Assembly (NCBI GenBank): GCA_028684735.1
Contig: JAQUFI010000010.1
Location: forward strand, 1-23,555
Direction of reading: 5' to 3'
Length of the DNA stretch: 23,555 nucleotides
DNA from: Bacilli bacterium
GTDB lineage: Bacteria; Bacillota_I; Bacilli_A; RF39; UBA660
A program made the translations under genes and the position numbers. Below, piece by piece: positions 1 to 7,787 of this stretch. Each line of letters begins with the position of its first letter. The stretch's first letter is position 1. The notes below the pieces were generated by a model, which searched no databases, was not told where the DNA came from, and saw nothing but the letters and a program-made list of their open reading frames with translations.

Positions 1-13
1 GCTCTTCCGATCT
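1..13. other. Illumina adapter remnant (assembly artefact)
   Basis: The first 13 bases, GCTCTTCCGATCT, are identical to the 3' end of the Illumina TruSeq adapter; the other strand reads AGATCGGAAGAGC. They interrupt the parC reading frame exactly at the contig edge. This is sequencing-library DNA, not genome, and should be trimmed. Confidence 0.95.
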
Positions 14-96
14 ATTGTCTTAGCATATCTTCCAAATCGTTCACCCATTATTTCTTCTAAAGAATAATCATATATTTTTTTTAATACTTCTTGCAT
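14..96 (-). CDS. parC: DNA topoisomerase IV subunit A, N-terminal fragment (partial)
   Basis: ParC is the DNA cleavage and rejoining subunit of topoisomerase IV, which unlinks sister chromosomes. Only about 27 codons are present before the adapter. The peptide begins MQEVLKKIYDYSLEE and continues into MGERFGRYAKTI, matching the conserved start of Gram-positive ParC (GDRFGRYSK-type motif); GyrA differs there. The ATG at 94-96 follows a good ribosome-binding site (GAGGTGA). It lies 77 bp downstream of parE, the usual parE-parC order in Bacillota. The rest of the gene, including the catalytic tyrosine, is off the contig. Confidence 0.8.
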
Positions 97-119
97 ATTC
101 TCACCTCATTAATTATATC

Positions 120-148
120 AAAAAAAAGAAGATAATTAAAGTATTATC
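120..148 (-). terminator. weak hairpin with T-tract between parE and parC
   Basis: On the minus strand GATAAT and ATTATC form a 6-bp A/T stem with a 6-base loop, followed by TTC and eight T residues. The stem is weak, so it may only attenuate readthrough from parE into parC. An extended -10 (TGATATAAT) follows at once, but it is almost on top of the parC ribosome-binding site. Confidence 0.3.
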
Positions 149-173
149 CTTCCTTAACATTATAATTGAATTA

Positions 174-2084
174 TTAACTAATTTTATAATCATCTTCTAA
201 TGAGAAGATAACATTCTCGTCAATCCACTCTCTTCTTGGCTCAACTTTATCTCCCATTAAAACACTTACCCTTTTTTCAGCTAAAGCAACATCATTAATA
301 TTTACTTTAATTAAACTACGAGTTATAGGATTCATCGTTGTTTCCCATAATTGGTCATAATTCATTTCTCCTAGCCCTTTATATCTTTGAGTTTCTATTT
401 TCTTATCAGTATTTTTTTCCATATATTCTTTTCGTTCTTCTTCAGTCCAAGCATAGATAAAACTTTTACCACTACTTAATTTATATAGTGGAGGCATCGC
501 AATATAAAGTTTACCTGCTTCAATTAAAGGTTTCATATAACGATAAAAGAAAGTCAACAACAAGGTTTGAATATGAGCACCATCATCATCAGCGTCCGTC
601 ATAATAATGACTTTATCGTAATTAGAATCACTGACTTCAAAGTCACTTCCAACACCCGCACCAATCGTATGAATAATCGTATTTATTTCTTCATTTTTTA
701 AGACTTCTTCTAATCTTGTTTTCTCAGCATTGATTACTTTACCACGAAGTGGTAGGATGGCTTGGAAAGTACGATCTCTTCCTTGTTTAGCCGAACCACC
801 AGCTGAATCCCCTTCGACTAAGAATAACTCGTTTTTCTTAGGATTTCTACTTTGAGCAGGCGTTAACTTCCCACTTAAAGCTCGTTCCTTTTTGTTATTG
901 GATTTACCATTTCGAGCCTCATCACGAGCTTTTCTAGCTGCTTCCCTAATCATCTTACTCTTAACCATCTTATCTAAAATTTGGGTAGCTATGGCCTTAT
1001 TTTCTTCTAAGAAAAATTGGAGTTGCTCACTAACAATACTTTCAACTACTGTTCTAGCTAAAGGCGTTCCTAATTTAGCTTTGGTTTGACCCTCAAATTG
1101 TAACAAGTCTTCGGATATTTGTAAACTCAAAATAGCAGTTAAACCTTCTCTAGTATCACTACCCTCAAGGTTTTTATCTTTAGCTTTTAAATAACCATTA
1201 TTCCTTGCATAATCATTAAAAACTCTAGTAATTGCGGTTTTAAAACCAATTTCATGAGTCCCACCATCGTTTGTTTTAACATTATTAACGAATGAAATCA
1301 AATTTTCTGAATAAGTATCCGTATATTGAAAAGCAAATTGAACATTTATATTATCTTTAAAACCTTCAAAATCAACAACTTTATGAATAGTATCCTTATC
1401 TTCATTTAAATATTCAACAAAAGCTTTCAAACCATTTTCATAATGAAAGGTATCATGCTTTTGATCCATTTCATCGATTACTTCAATTGATAAATCTTTT
1501 ATTAAAAAAGCACATTCTTGCATTCTTTCACTAATTGCAGTATATGAGAAAGTGGCTGTTCCAAAGATATCAGGATCTGGTAGAAACCTAACTTTTGTTC
1601 CTGTTTTACTAGTTTTATCTTGTTTTGTTAAAGCTACTTTGGTTTTCCCACCATCTTCAAAACGAATATAGTATTCATAACCATCTCTTTTGATATTAAC
1701 TTCCATCCATTTACTTAAAGCATTAACAACACTTCCACCAACCCCATGAAGTCCACCTGATACTTTATATCCACCAGTTTCAAATTTACCACCAGCATGT
1801 AACACTGTATAAATTACTTCTGGAGTCGACATCCCATTCGTATGTTGACCAACTGGTACCCCTCGTCCTTCATCTTCAACACTAACACTACCATCACTAT
1901 GAATAATAATTTTTATTCTTTTCCCGAAACCATTGATAACTTCATCAATTGAATTATCAACAATTTCCCATACTAAATGATGTAATCCTCGTTTATCGGT
2001 TGAACCAATATACATGGCAGGTCTTTTCCTTACTGCATCTAAACCTTCAAGTATTTTAATCGACGTTTCATCGTATTTTGCCAT
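174..2084 (-). CDS. parE: DNA topoisomerase IV subunit B (ParE)
   Basis: This is the ATPase subunit of topoisomerase IV, the partner of ParC in decatenation. At 636 aa it has the usual length. The GHKL ATPase fold shows EIVDNSIDE (residues 40-48), DEGRG (71-75) and GGLHGVGGSVV (110-120). The TOPRIM domain shows EGDSAGG (424-430) and DADDDGAH (497-504). GyrB is a close paralogue. ParE is preferred because the adjacent downstream frame is parC and because VNALSKWMEV resembles ParE. The conserved RPGMYIG reads RPAMYIG here, a mild variant. The ATG is preceded by GGTGA and a good promoter. Confidence 0.93.
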   Translation of the reverse strand: MAKYDETSIKILEGLDAVRKRPAMYIGSTDKRGLHHLVWEIVDNSIDEVINGFGKRIKIIIHSDGSVSVEDEGRGVPVGQHTNGMSTPEVIYTVLHAGGKFETGGYKVSGGLHGVGGSVVNALSKWMEVNIKRDGYEYYIRFEDGGKTKVALTKQDKTSKTGTKVRFLPDPDIFGTATFSYTAISERMQECAFLIKDLSIEVIDEMDQKHDTFHYENGLKAFVEYLNEDKDTIHKVVDFEGFKDNINVQFAFQYTDTYSENLISFVNNVKTNDGGTHEIGFKTAITRVFNDYARNNGYLKAKDKNLEGSDTREGLTAILSLQISEDLLQFEGQTKAKLGTPLARTVVESIVSEQLQFFLEENKAIATQILDKMVKSKMIREAARKARDEARNGKSNNKKERALSGKLTPAQSRNPKKNELFLVEGDSAGGSAKQGRDRTFQAILPLRGKVINAEKTRLEEVLKNEEINTIIHTIGAGVGSDFEVSDSNYDKVIIMTDADDDGAHIQTLLLTFFYRYMKPLIEAGKLYIAMPPLYKLSSGKSFIYAWTEEERKEYMEKNTDKKIETQRYKGLGEMNYDQLWETTMNPITRSLIKVNINDVALAEKRVSVLMGDKVEPRREWIDENVIFSLEDDYKIS

Positions 2085-2100
2085 TTAAATCACCATTCTA

Positions 2101-2129
2101 ATTATAGCAAAAAAGTTACGATAATTCAA
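2101..2129 (-). promoter_or_regulatory. sigma-A promoter of parE
   Basis: The minus strand carries -35 TTGAAT (2124-2129), a 17-bp spacer, and extended -10 TGCTATAAT (TATAAT at 2101-2106), 16 bp before the parE start. It is one of the best promoters in the window. Confidence 0.75.
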
Positions 2130-2131
2130 AT

Positions 2132-2151
2132 AAAAAAGGCATTTCGCCTTT
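2132..2151 (-). terminator. intrinsic terminator of ftsK
   Basis: The minus strand forms AAAGGC / GCCTTT with a 5-base loop and a run of T residues, just after the ftsK stop and before the parE promoter. Confidence 0.75.
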
Positions 2152-2159
2152 CATTAATA

Positions 2160-4322
2160 TCAGTCATCATCTTTTTCTAGTTTAACTAGAACTTCACGAG
2201 GTTTAGAACCATTTTGAGGCCCAACAATCCCTCTTTCTTCTAATAAGTCAATAATCCGAGCAGCCCTATTATAACCAAGACGAAATCTTCTTTGAAGTAA
2301 AGAAGCACTAGCTTTTCCTTGAGTAACTACAAATTCAACAATTTCATTATAAAGAGGATCATCATAATCTTCTTTTTCAAGCATCGTGGTAGCACCTTGT
2401 TCTTCCGCACTAACCGTTAAGGTTTCATCGTAATGAGCTTTTTGTTGTTGAATGGTAAAATCAACAACCCCTTTTATTTCTTCTTCAGAAATAAAGGTTC
2501 CTTGAATTCTAATCGGGGTATTTTCACCCATTGGTAAGAATAACATATCTCCCTTACCTAAGAGTTTTTCAGCTCCTGACATATCTAAAATCGTTCTGGA
2601 ATCGATATTACTAGATACAGCAAAAGAAATTCGAGATGGGATATTAGCTTTAATCAGACCTGTAATAACATCCGTTGATGGTCTTTGCGTTGCTACAATT
2701 AAATGAATCCCTGCTGCTCTAGCCATTTGGGTAATACGCATAATAGAGTCTTCTACTTCTTTGGCTGCTACTAACATCAAATCAGCTAACTCATCAATAA
2801 TAACGACAATATAAGGTAGTTTCTTTAATTGACCAGCTTCATCTAAATTCTTATTTTTCTTTTCGATATATAAATTATATCCAGCAATATTCTTAGCACC
2901 CGTATCACTAAATATTTCATAACGTCTTTCCATTTCATCGACAATCTTTTTAAGAGCAATATTAGCTTTTCGAGGATCAGTTACAACTGGTGCTAATAAA
3001 TGAGGAGCACCATTATACATACTTAATTCAACCTTTTTAGGATCAACTAAAACTAATCTTACTTCATCAGGGCGGGTACGCATTAATAATGAAATAATCA
3101 TACTGTTAATACAAACGGATTTTCCACTTCCTGTTGCCCCTGCTACTAAAAGGTGAGGCATCTTATTGATTTCAGCCCAAGTAGGTTTTCCCATAATATC
3201 TTTACCTAAGGTAACTAATAATTTACTATTATTTAAACTCTTAGGAATGTTTTCAAGTATTTCACGAACACTTACCATCGTAATATCAGGATTAGGTATT
3301 TCTACACCAATCGTTTTTTTACCAGGAATAGGAGCTTGAATCCGAACATCTTTAGCGGCTAAGGCTAATGCTATTTCACGATTAATACTTAAAATTTTAC
3401 TAACTTTAGTTCCAGCTTTTATTTCCATTTCATATTGGGTAACACTTGGGCCAATATTAACGGCAACCACCTTACCATCAATCATAAAATCTTTAAAGAC
3501 TTGTTCTAAAACATTAACTGTATCATTGATTAAAAGTTCATCTTTGCTTGTTTTACTTTTCATTGGTCGATTCATGATGTTTATTGGTGGAAGAAGATAC
3601 CCTTTGTTTTCAACTATTTCTTCTTTTACTTCAGGTTTTGATTCAGGGGTTTCTTCTGGAATATTGATTAATTCATCCATACTTGAAATAACAATCTTGT
3701 TATCATTCTCATATTTATTTTCAGCCTTCTTGATGTCTTCACGATCTTTACGATTAAGTTTACCTTTAACTTTATTCTTAATTTTCATAATGATATCGTA
3801 GATTGATAAACCGGTAAATAAAATAATTCCACAAAGTAATAAAACCCAAGTTACTAAATTAGTACCTTCTAAGGAAAATAAAGTTACAAACAATAAAGAG
3901 AAAGCACCCCCAATAATACCTCCACCATAGATCCTTTTACTTTCAATATCACCCACATGAGACATAAGGTTATTAAATGTCTCTTTGATTATTTCTAATC
4001 CTTTAAAATTATCAAAATAATCTAAGTGAGCAAACACTAAAATAGCTAAGATAATTAAATAAAAGCCAATTAATTTTGAAGTAAAAAAGTTAGGTTTTTC
4101 TCTTTTAATAATCATATAGCTAGCAATAATAATCAATAGTGCTAGTAACCATCCGTAAAATTCTCCAACTAAAAAAGTGGCAAACAAATGAATAAAGTTA
4201 CCAACTGGTCCATATAAAGCAATCCCAATAATGGCAATTAATAAAATAATAAAACCTGTTATCTCAAATTGACCATTTTTAGGTTTTTTATTATCATCTT
4301 TCCTTTTCTTCTTCTTAGCCAT
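2160..4322 (-). CDS. ftsK: FtsK/SpoIIIE-family DNA translocase
   Basis: This membrane-anchored, septum-located motor pumps double-stranded DNA during division or spore formation. The 720-aa protein has a lysine-rich start and about four membrane segments (roughly 20-40, 50-72, 83-102 and 135-172). A charged linker (about 180-260) leads to the alpha/beta motor domain with Walker A GATGSGKS (395-402) and Walker B IIDELAD (508-514). A C-terminal winged-helix gamma domain (about 655-715) reads directional DNA motifs. It is slightly shorter than B. subtilis SpoIIIE. Sporulation genes elsewhere in the window make a SpoIIIE-like role possible, but sequence alone cannot separate FtsK from SpoIIIE. 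The gene has its own promoter and terminator. Confidence 0.93.
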   Translation of the reverse strand: MAKKKKRKDDNKKPKNGQFEITGFIILLIAIIGIALYGPVGNFIHLFATFLVGEFYGWLLALLIIIASYMIIKREKPNFFTSKLIGFYLIILAILVFAHLDYFDNFKGLEIIKETFNNLMSHVGDIESKRIYGGGIIGGAFSLLFVTLFSLEGTNLVTWVLLLCGIILFTGLSIYDIIMKIKNKVKGKLNRKDREDIKKAENKYENDNKIVISSMDELINIPEETPESKPEVKEEIVENKGYLLPPINIMNRPMKSKTSKDELLINDTVNVLEQVFKDFMIDGKVVAVNIGPSVTQYEMEIKAGTKVSKILSINREIALALAAKDVRIQAPIPGKKTIGVEIPNPDITMVSVREILENIPKSLNNSKLLVTLGKDIMGKPTWAEINKMPHLLVAGATGSGKSVCINSMIISLLMRTRPDEVRLVLVDPKKVELSMYNGAPHLLAPVVTDPRKANIALKKIVDEMERRYEIFSDTGAKNIAGYNLYIEKKNKNLDEAGQLKKLPYIVVIIDELADLMLVAAKEVEDSIMRITQMARAAGIHLIVATQRPSTDVITGLIKANIPSRISFAVSSNIDSRTILDMSGAEKLLGKGDMLFLPMGENTPIRIQGTFISEEEIKGVVDFTIQQQKAHYDETLTVSAEEQGATTMLEKEDYDDPLYNEIVEFVVTQGKASASLLQRRFRLGYNRAARIIDLLEERGIVGPQNGSKPREVLVKLEKDDD

Positions 4323-4348
4323 ATAATACCTCCACTGTCTACATTATC

Positions 4349-4375
4349 ATTATATCATAAGTTTTTATGTATCAA
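4349..4375 (-). promoter_or_regulatory. promoter of ftsK
   Basis: The minus strand has TTGATA (4370-4375), a short 15-bp spacer and extended -10 TGATATAAT (TATAAT at 4349-4354). The ribosome-binding site GGAGG follows before the ATG. The short spacer suggests that the extended -10 does most of the work. Confidence 0.6.
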
Positions 4376-4379
4376 CAAG

Positions 4380-4404
4380 AAAAAAGATGCATAAGCATCT
4401 TTTT
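4380..4404 (-). terminator. intrinsic terminator after the eno-prepilin unit
   Basis: AAAAAGATGC and GCATCTTTTT form a perfect 10-bp stem with a 4-base loop and T-tracts on both sides. It lies 12 bp after the prepilin stop and just upstream of the ftsK promoter, and could work in both directions. Confidence 0.85.
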
Positions 4405-4416
4405 AAAATAATTATA

Positions 4417-5913
4417 TTATTTCGTAACAACAAGGCGGAAGGTGGCACCACCATGATCACCTTTACTATTATAAAAAGAAAATATTCCCGGCCAAGAACC
4501 ATCACCGGCAACGCCCCCGCGTAAAAACCATGAATAGCTTGTACTAACAAAACGACCATCATTAGTATACCATTGTTGGGTTTCACTAGTTGCATCACCT
4601 AATTGTCTTGTCGAATAATCATCCCATACAGTTCCAGGACTATACTTATTGATATATTTTGACATAGCGGCACTATCAATTGTCGTTTGATTAAAACCAG
4701 ATAAACTTACCATAATAGTTGTTCCATCGCTATTATACATTCCACCCATGACTGCTTCAAAGGAACAACCATTCATATCATATATACCATAGATATTGCC
4801 CGTTGTTGATTGTTCGATATTGGTTATATACGCTAGTCCAAAACCACCACCGGTAACTATCTTTTCTGAATCATTTGACCATATTTCAGCATTTTTTCCA
4901 TAGATTGAATGAGATAAATAAGCTACTGCTCCCCATTCCATGTTTTTCATCATATGAGCATCATATTCATTTGTTACTCCATAGGTTATTGGATTATTGA
5001 ATTTTTGAGCAGATGTAAATAAATCACTAATATTGGCTGAACCCAATATCGATTCCATTCCTGGTTTGATTATAGGACTTGTAATATTTCCAGTTGCTTC
5101 AAATTTACCAGCCCAAAATCCACTCAACTCTGAACCACCAAATGTAAAGGCAGGATGCGTTAACCAGGTTCCATTCGTACTACCATTTGATTTAGTAGTA
5201 TCTTTATTTTCAAAGACGACTTCAATTGTTTGTTCGGCGACCATTACATCATTAACGTTAAATAACTTATATCGATATCTAGGCACCCATACTAAATAAG
5301 CCAAAACATCAGATTCTAATATTTCTGTTTCAGGGGCAGCATTTTTATAAGTAGAACGAGTAGCTTCAGTTACCAATACAACATTAGCCCATTCTTTTAA
5401 ATTATAATCATACCATTTTTGTCCGATGTCAGCTTTTACCCACTTGCTTCCATCCCATATAATTGGTATCATTCCACTATCAAGTAATGGATCAGCTCCT
5501 CCAAGGATATCATTGACATATAATGGACTTGAACCCCCTGGTTTTAAATCCTCACAAATTTCATCATTATATGTATATTGATATTTGTTCTTAGCTGCAT
5601 CATATTCAATAACAATACAACCATTCATTTTATTTTTAGAATCTCTAGGGTCAAATAATTCTGATTGTTCAATATATCCATTTTTTATTAAATCATCGAC
5701 ACTTAAATAAATATTTTCTGTTTGTGATAATTGATTAATATTTTTAACAGCCCACTCCTTAGCTTTCTTTTCAATCATTGAAACCTGTGAATCATATAGT
5801 TTTTGCTTAGAGTCTTTAATCAGATTAGTAACGGATGGGATAACAATTAAACCAATTACCCCAAGTAATACAATAACCCCAAGCAGCTCTATTAATGTAA
5901 AGCCTTTTTTCAT
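4417..5913 (-). CDS. prepilin-anchored C-type-lectin/FGE-fold surface protein, possible DGR target
   Basis: The 498-aa protein has two parts. Residues 1 to about 122 are a type IV prepilin: short KK leader, G/FTLIE cleavage and methylation motif, hydrophobic helix, then a small pilin head. After a PGGSS linker, residues about 138-498 resemble the C-type-lectin / formylglycine-generating-enzyme fold: IPIIWDGSKWV, WYDYNLKEWAN, VWVPRYRYK, HPAFTF, GFWAGKFEATG, MEWGAVAYLSHSIYG and IYGIYDMNG. The C-terminus (nt 4417-4530) has WFLRGG, a GIFSFYN core and TFRLVV, the layout of DGR variable regions. Fold assignment is from motif recall; the DGR link is inference. It starts 33 bp after eno with ribosome-binding site AGGAGG and no intervening terminator, so it is probably cotranscribed with eno. 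The function is unknown; surface binding or adhesion is likely. Confidence 0.75.
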   Translation of the reverse strand: MKKGFTLIELLGVIVLLGVIGLIVIPSVTNLIKDSKQKLYDSQVSMIEKKAKEWAVKNINQLSQTENIYLSVDDLIKNGYIEQSELFDPRDSKNKMNGCIVIEYDAAKNKYQYTYNDEICEDLKPGGSSPLYVNDILGGADPLLDSGMIPIIWDGSKWVKADIGQKWYDYNLKEWANVVLVTEATRSTYKNAAPETEILESDVLAYLVWVPRYRYKLFNVNDVMVAEQTIEVVFENKDTTKSNGSTNGTWLTHPAFTFGGSELSGFWAGKFEATGNITSPIIKPGMESILGSANISDLFTSAQKFNNPITYGVTNEYDAHMMKNMEWGAVAYLSHSIYGKNAEIWSNDSEKIVTGGGFGLAYITNIEQSTTGNIYGIYDMNGCSFEAVMGGMYNSDGTTIMVSLSGFNQTTIDSAAMSKYINKYSPGTVWDDYSTRQLGDATSETQQWYTNDGRFVSTSYSWFLRGGVAGDGSWPGIFSFYNSKGDHGGATFRLVVTK

Positions 5914-5946
5914 AAGTCCTCCTAGTTTTATAAATTAATGTTTTTA

Positions 5947-7167
5947 TTAAAGTTCTTCTTCAATACGAAGTAATTGATTATATTTACAAGTACGATCAGT
6001 ACGTGATGCTGAACCTGTTTTTATTTGGCCTAAATCTAAACCAACTGCAAAGTCAGCTATATAGGTATCTTCAGTTTCACCACTACGATGAGAAATAACT
6101 GTTTTATAGTTATTTTTTCTAGCTAATTCAATTGTCTCTATAGTTTCGGTAACTGTTCCAATTTGATTTAGTTTTAACAAAATAGCATTACCCATTCCTA
6201 ATTCAATTCCTTTATTTAATAATTGTTTATTAGTAACAAACAAGTCATCTCCTACTAATTGAATTTTATTTCCTAATTGATTAGTCAATAAGATCCATCC
6301 ATCGTAATCATCTTCAGCCATTCCATCTTCAATTGAAATAATTGGATACTTATTGATTAAATCAATATAATATTCAACCATTTCTTCTTTATTTAATTCT
6401 TTATTTTCACCCTTAATTAAATATTTCCCATCTTTATAAAATTCACTAGCGGCCACATCTAGAGCTAGATTGATATCTTGTCCTGGACGATATCCAGCTT
6501 GTTCAATCGCTTCAACAATCATATCTAGAGCCATAAAATTATTACTAAGATTAGGAGCAAATCCTCCTTCATCGCCGACTCCTGTCTGATAGCCCTTTTC
6601 TTTTAAGACTTTCTTTAAGTGGTGAAAAACTTCAACTCCCATTCTTAAAGCTTCCCTAAAAGTTGAAGCATGAGGAACAATCATAAATTCTTGAAAGTCT
6701 AACCCATTATCAGCATGGGCCCCTCCATTTAAAATATTCATCATTGGTGTTGGACATTTTTTTCCACTCCCAATATATTGATATAATGGTTGGTTATTTA
6801 ATAGAGCTAAAGCTTTTAAAGAAGCTAATGAAACACCTAGCATCGCATTAGCCCCTAATTTTGATTTATCTTTAGTTCCATCTATTTCTAATAACTTATG
6901 ATCAATTTCAGTTTGATTTAATTCCATCCCAACTAACGATTGACGAATAATGGTATTGATATTGTTAACAGCTTTTAAAACACCTTTACCTAAATAACGA
7001 TGAGGATCATTATCTCTCAATTCTAAGGCTTCATGAATACCAGTTGAGGCACCACTAGGAATACTAGCTCTACCCATTATTCCATTTTCTAAAATAACAT
7101 CAACTTCAACGGTTGGATTACCTCTTGAATCTAATATTTCACGACCTATAATATTTTTTATCTTCAT
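5947..7167 (-). CDS. eno: enolase (phosphopyruvate hydratase)
   Basis: Enolase converts 2-phosphoglycerate to phosphoenolpyruvate in glycolysis. Conserved features are REILDSRGNPTVEV (9-22), PSGASTG (37-43), HADN near 151, E159, E200 in VGDEGGFAPN, metal ligands D237, E280 (SIEDG) and D307 (VGDD), catalytic K332, SHRSGETED (359-367) and K383 (GQIKTG). The protein has 406 aa, while typical bacterial enolases have about 430. It stops right after KYNQLLRIEEEL and lacks the usual ~20-residue tail. The usual GGEHADN reads GGAHADN, and GAPSRTDR reads GSASRTDR. Enzyme activity is likely, because all core catalytic residues are there. Confidence 0.95.
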   Translation of the reverse strand: MKIKNIIGREILDSRGNPTVEVDVILENGIMGRASIPSGASTGIHEALELRDNDPHRYLGKGVLKAVNNINTIIRQSLVGMELNQTEIDHKLLEIDGTKDKSKLGANAMLGVSLASLKALALLNNQPLYQYIGSGKKCPTPMMNILNGGAHADNGLDFQEFMIVPHASTFREALRMGVEVFHHLKKVLKEKGYQTGVGDEGGFAPNLSNNFMALDMIVEAIEQAGYRPGQDINLALDVAASEFYKDGKYLIKGENKELNKEEMVEYYIDLINKYPIISIEDGMAEDDYDGWILLTNQLGNKIQLVGDDLFVTNKQLLNKGIELGMGNAILLKLNQIGTVTETIETIELARKNNYKTVISHRSGETEDTYIADFAVGLDLGQIKTGSASRTDRTCKYNQLLRIEEEL

Positions 7168-7190
7168 TATATCTATCCTTTCCTATATTT

Positions 7191-7199
7191 ATTATAACA
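7191..7199 (-). promoter_or_regulatory. extended -10 promoter of eno
   Basis: The minus strand reads TGTTATAAT about 24 bp before the eno ATG, with no convincing -35. The ribosome-binding site is GGAAAGGA. Confidence 0.55.
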
Positions 7200-7234
7200 T
7201 TTTCAACCTTTTTTAGGAATCTCTTTCTTACTAT

Positions 7235-7263
7235 TTGACATTTACTATATATCATATTAAACT
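7235..7263 (+). promoter_or_regulatory. promoter of the plus-strand orphan gene
   Basis: A perfect -35 TTGACA (7235-7240), a 17-bp spacer and -10 TAAACT (7258-7263) lie ahead of GGAGG and the ATG at 7291. It is divergent from the eno promoter. Confidence 0.6.
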
Positions 7264-7290
7264 AATAATAACTTATATAAGGAGGATTTT

Positions 7291-7767
7291 ATGGATGATT
7301 TTATAACCAACACCTTATCAATGGTTATCATTGGTGATGAAGAAAGTCATGCATTTGATGGTCAAATAAAAATGAATGGGAGAAAAGAGGGTTTCTTTTA
7401 TCATCGTGATTCTATTAACCAAATCGTCAATGAATTAATAACTGAAGGTTATTCTTTAAGTGATATTAACTTAGAAAATAGTAATGAATCAGGTTTTGAT
7501 TTAATAACTATGGGTCATATCTTGTTTTGTAATTGCACGATGGAAAATTATTGCTTTGGGTATCTTTTTCTTCCTCGAAGATTAACTGCTAAACAAATTG
7601 AATCATTAAGGAGCTTGGAACCCCATTTCCAGAAATTTCCTGAATTATACTTAATGAGAGTTGATAAAGAAAATCAAGAGTGTTTTGAAACTGAAGTTAC
7701 GAAAGATGAATTTAATGTCGACAATTTACTACATACCCATTATCCAATTGAAAATAAAAGAAAATAG
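7291..7767 (+). CDS. hypothetical protein, 158 aa
   Basis: I do not recognise this family. It is the only plus-strand gene in the window and lies divergently from eno. The start is well supported: GGAGG seven bases before the ATG and a TTGACA promoter. The protein looks soluble and acidic, with no signal peptide or membrane helix. Near residues 74-95 there is a cysteine-containing hydrophobic stretch (HILFCNCTMENYC), followed by a predicted helix (LTAKQIESLRSLEPHF). The three cysteines (C-x-C-x5-C) could bind a metal or form disulfides, but there is no wider motif to support this. It ends in a bidirectional terminator shared with murD. Confidence 0.8.
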   Translation: MDDFITNTLSMVIIGDEESHAFDGQIKMNGRKEGFFYHRDSINQIVNELITEGYSLSDINLENSNESGFDLITMGHILFCNCTMENYCFGYLFLPRRLTAKQIESLRSLEPHFQKFPELYLMRVDKENQECFETEVTKDEFNVDNLLHTHYPIENKRK

Positions 7768-7787
7768 AATTTACATTCTATTTTTTT
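7762..7787. terminator. bidirectional terminator between convergent genes
   Basis: AAATAGAAT and ATTCTATTT form a 9-bp stem with loop TTAC. T-rich tracts follow on both strands. It overlaps the stop codons of both the orphan gene and murD. Confidence 0.8.

Noticed and set aside
97..119. Separate promoter for parC (TGATATAAT)
   Set aside because: The site is so close to the start codon that the transcript would begin inside the ribosome-binding site; parC is more likely read through from parE.
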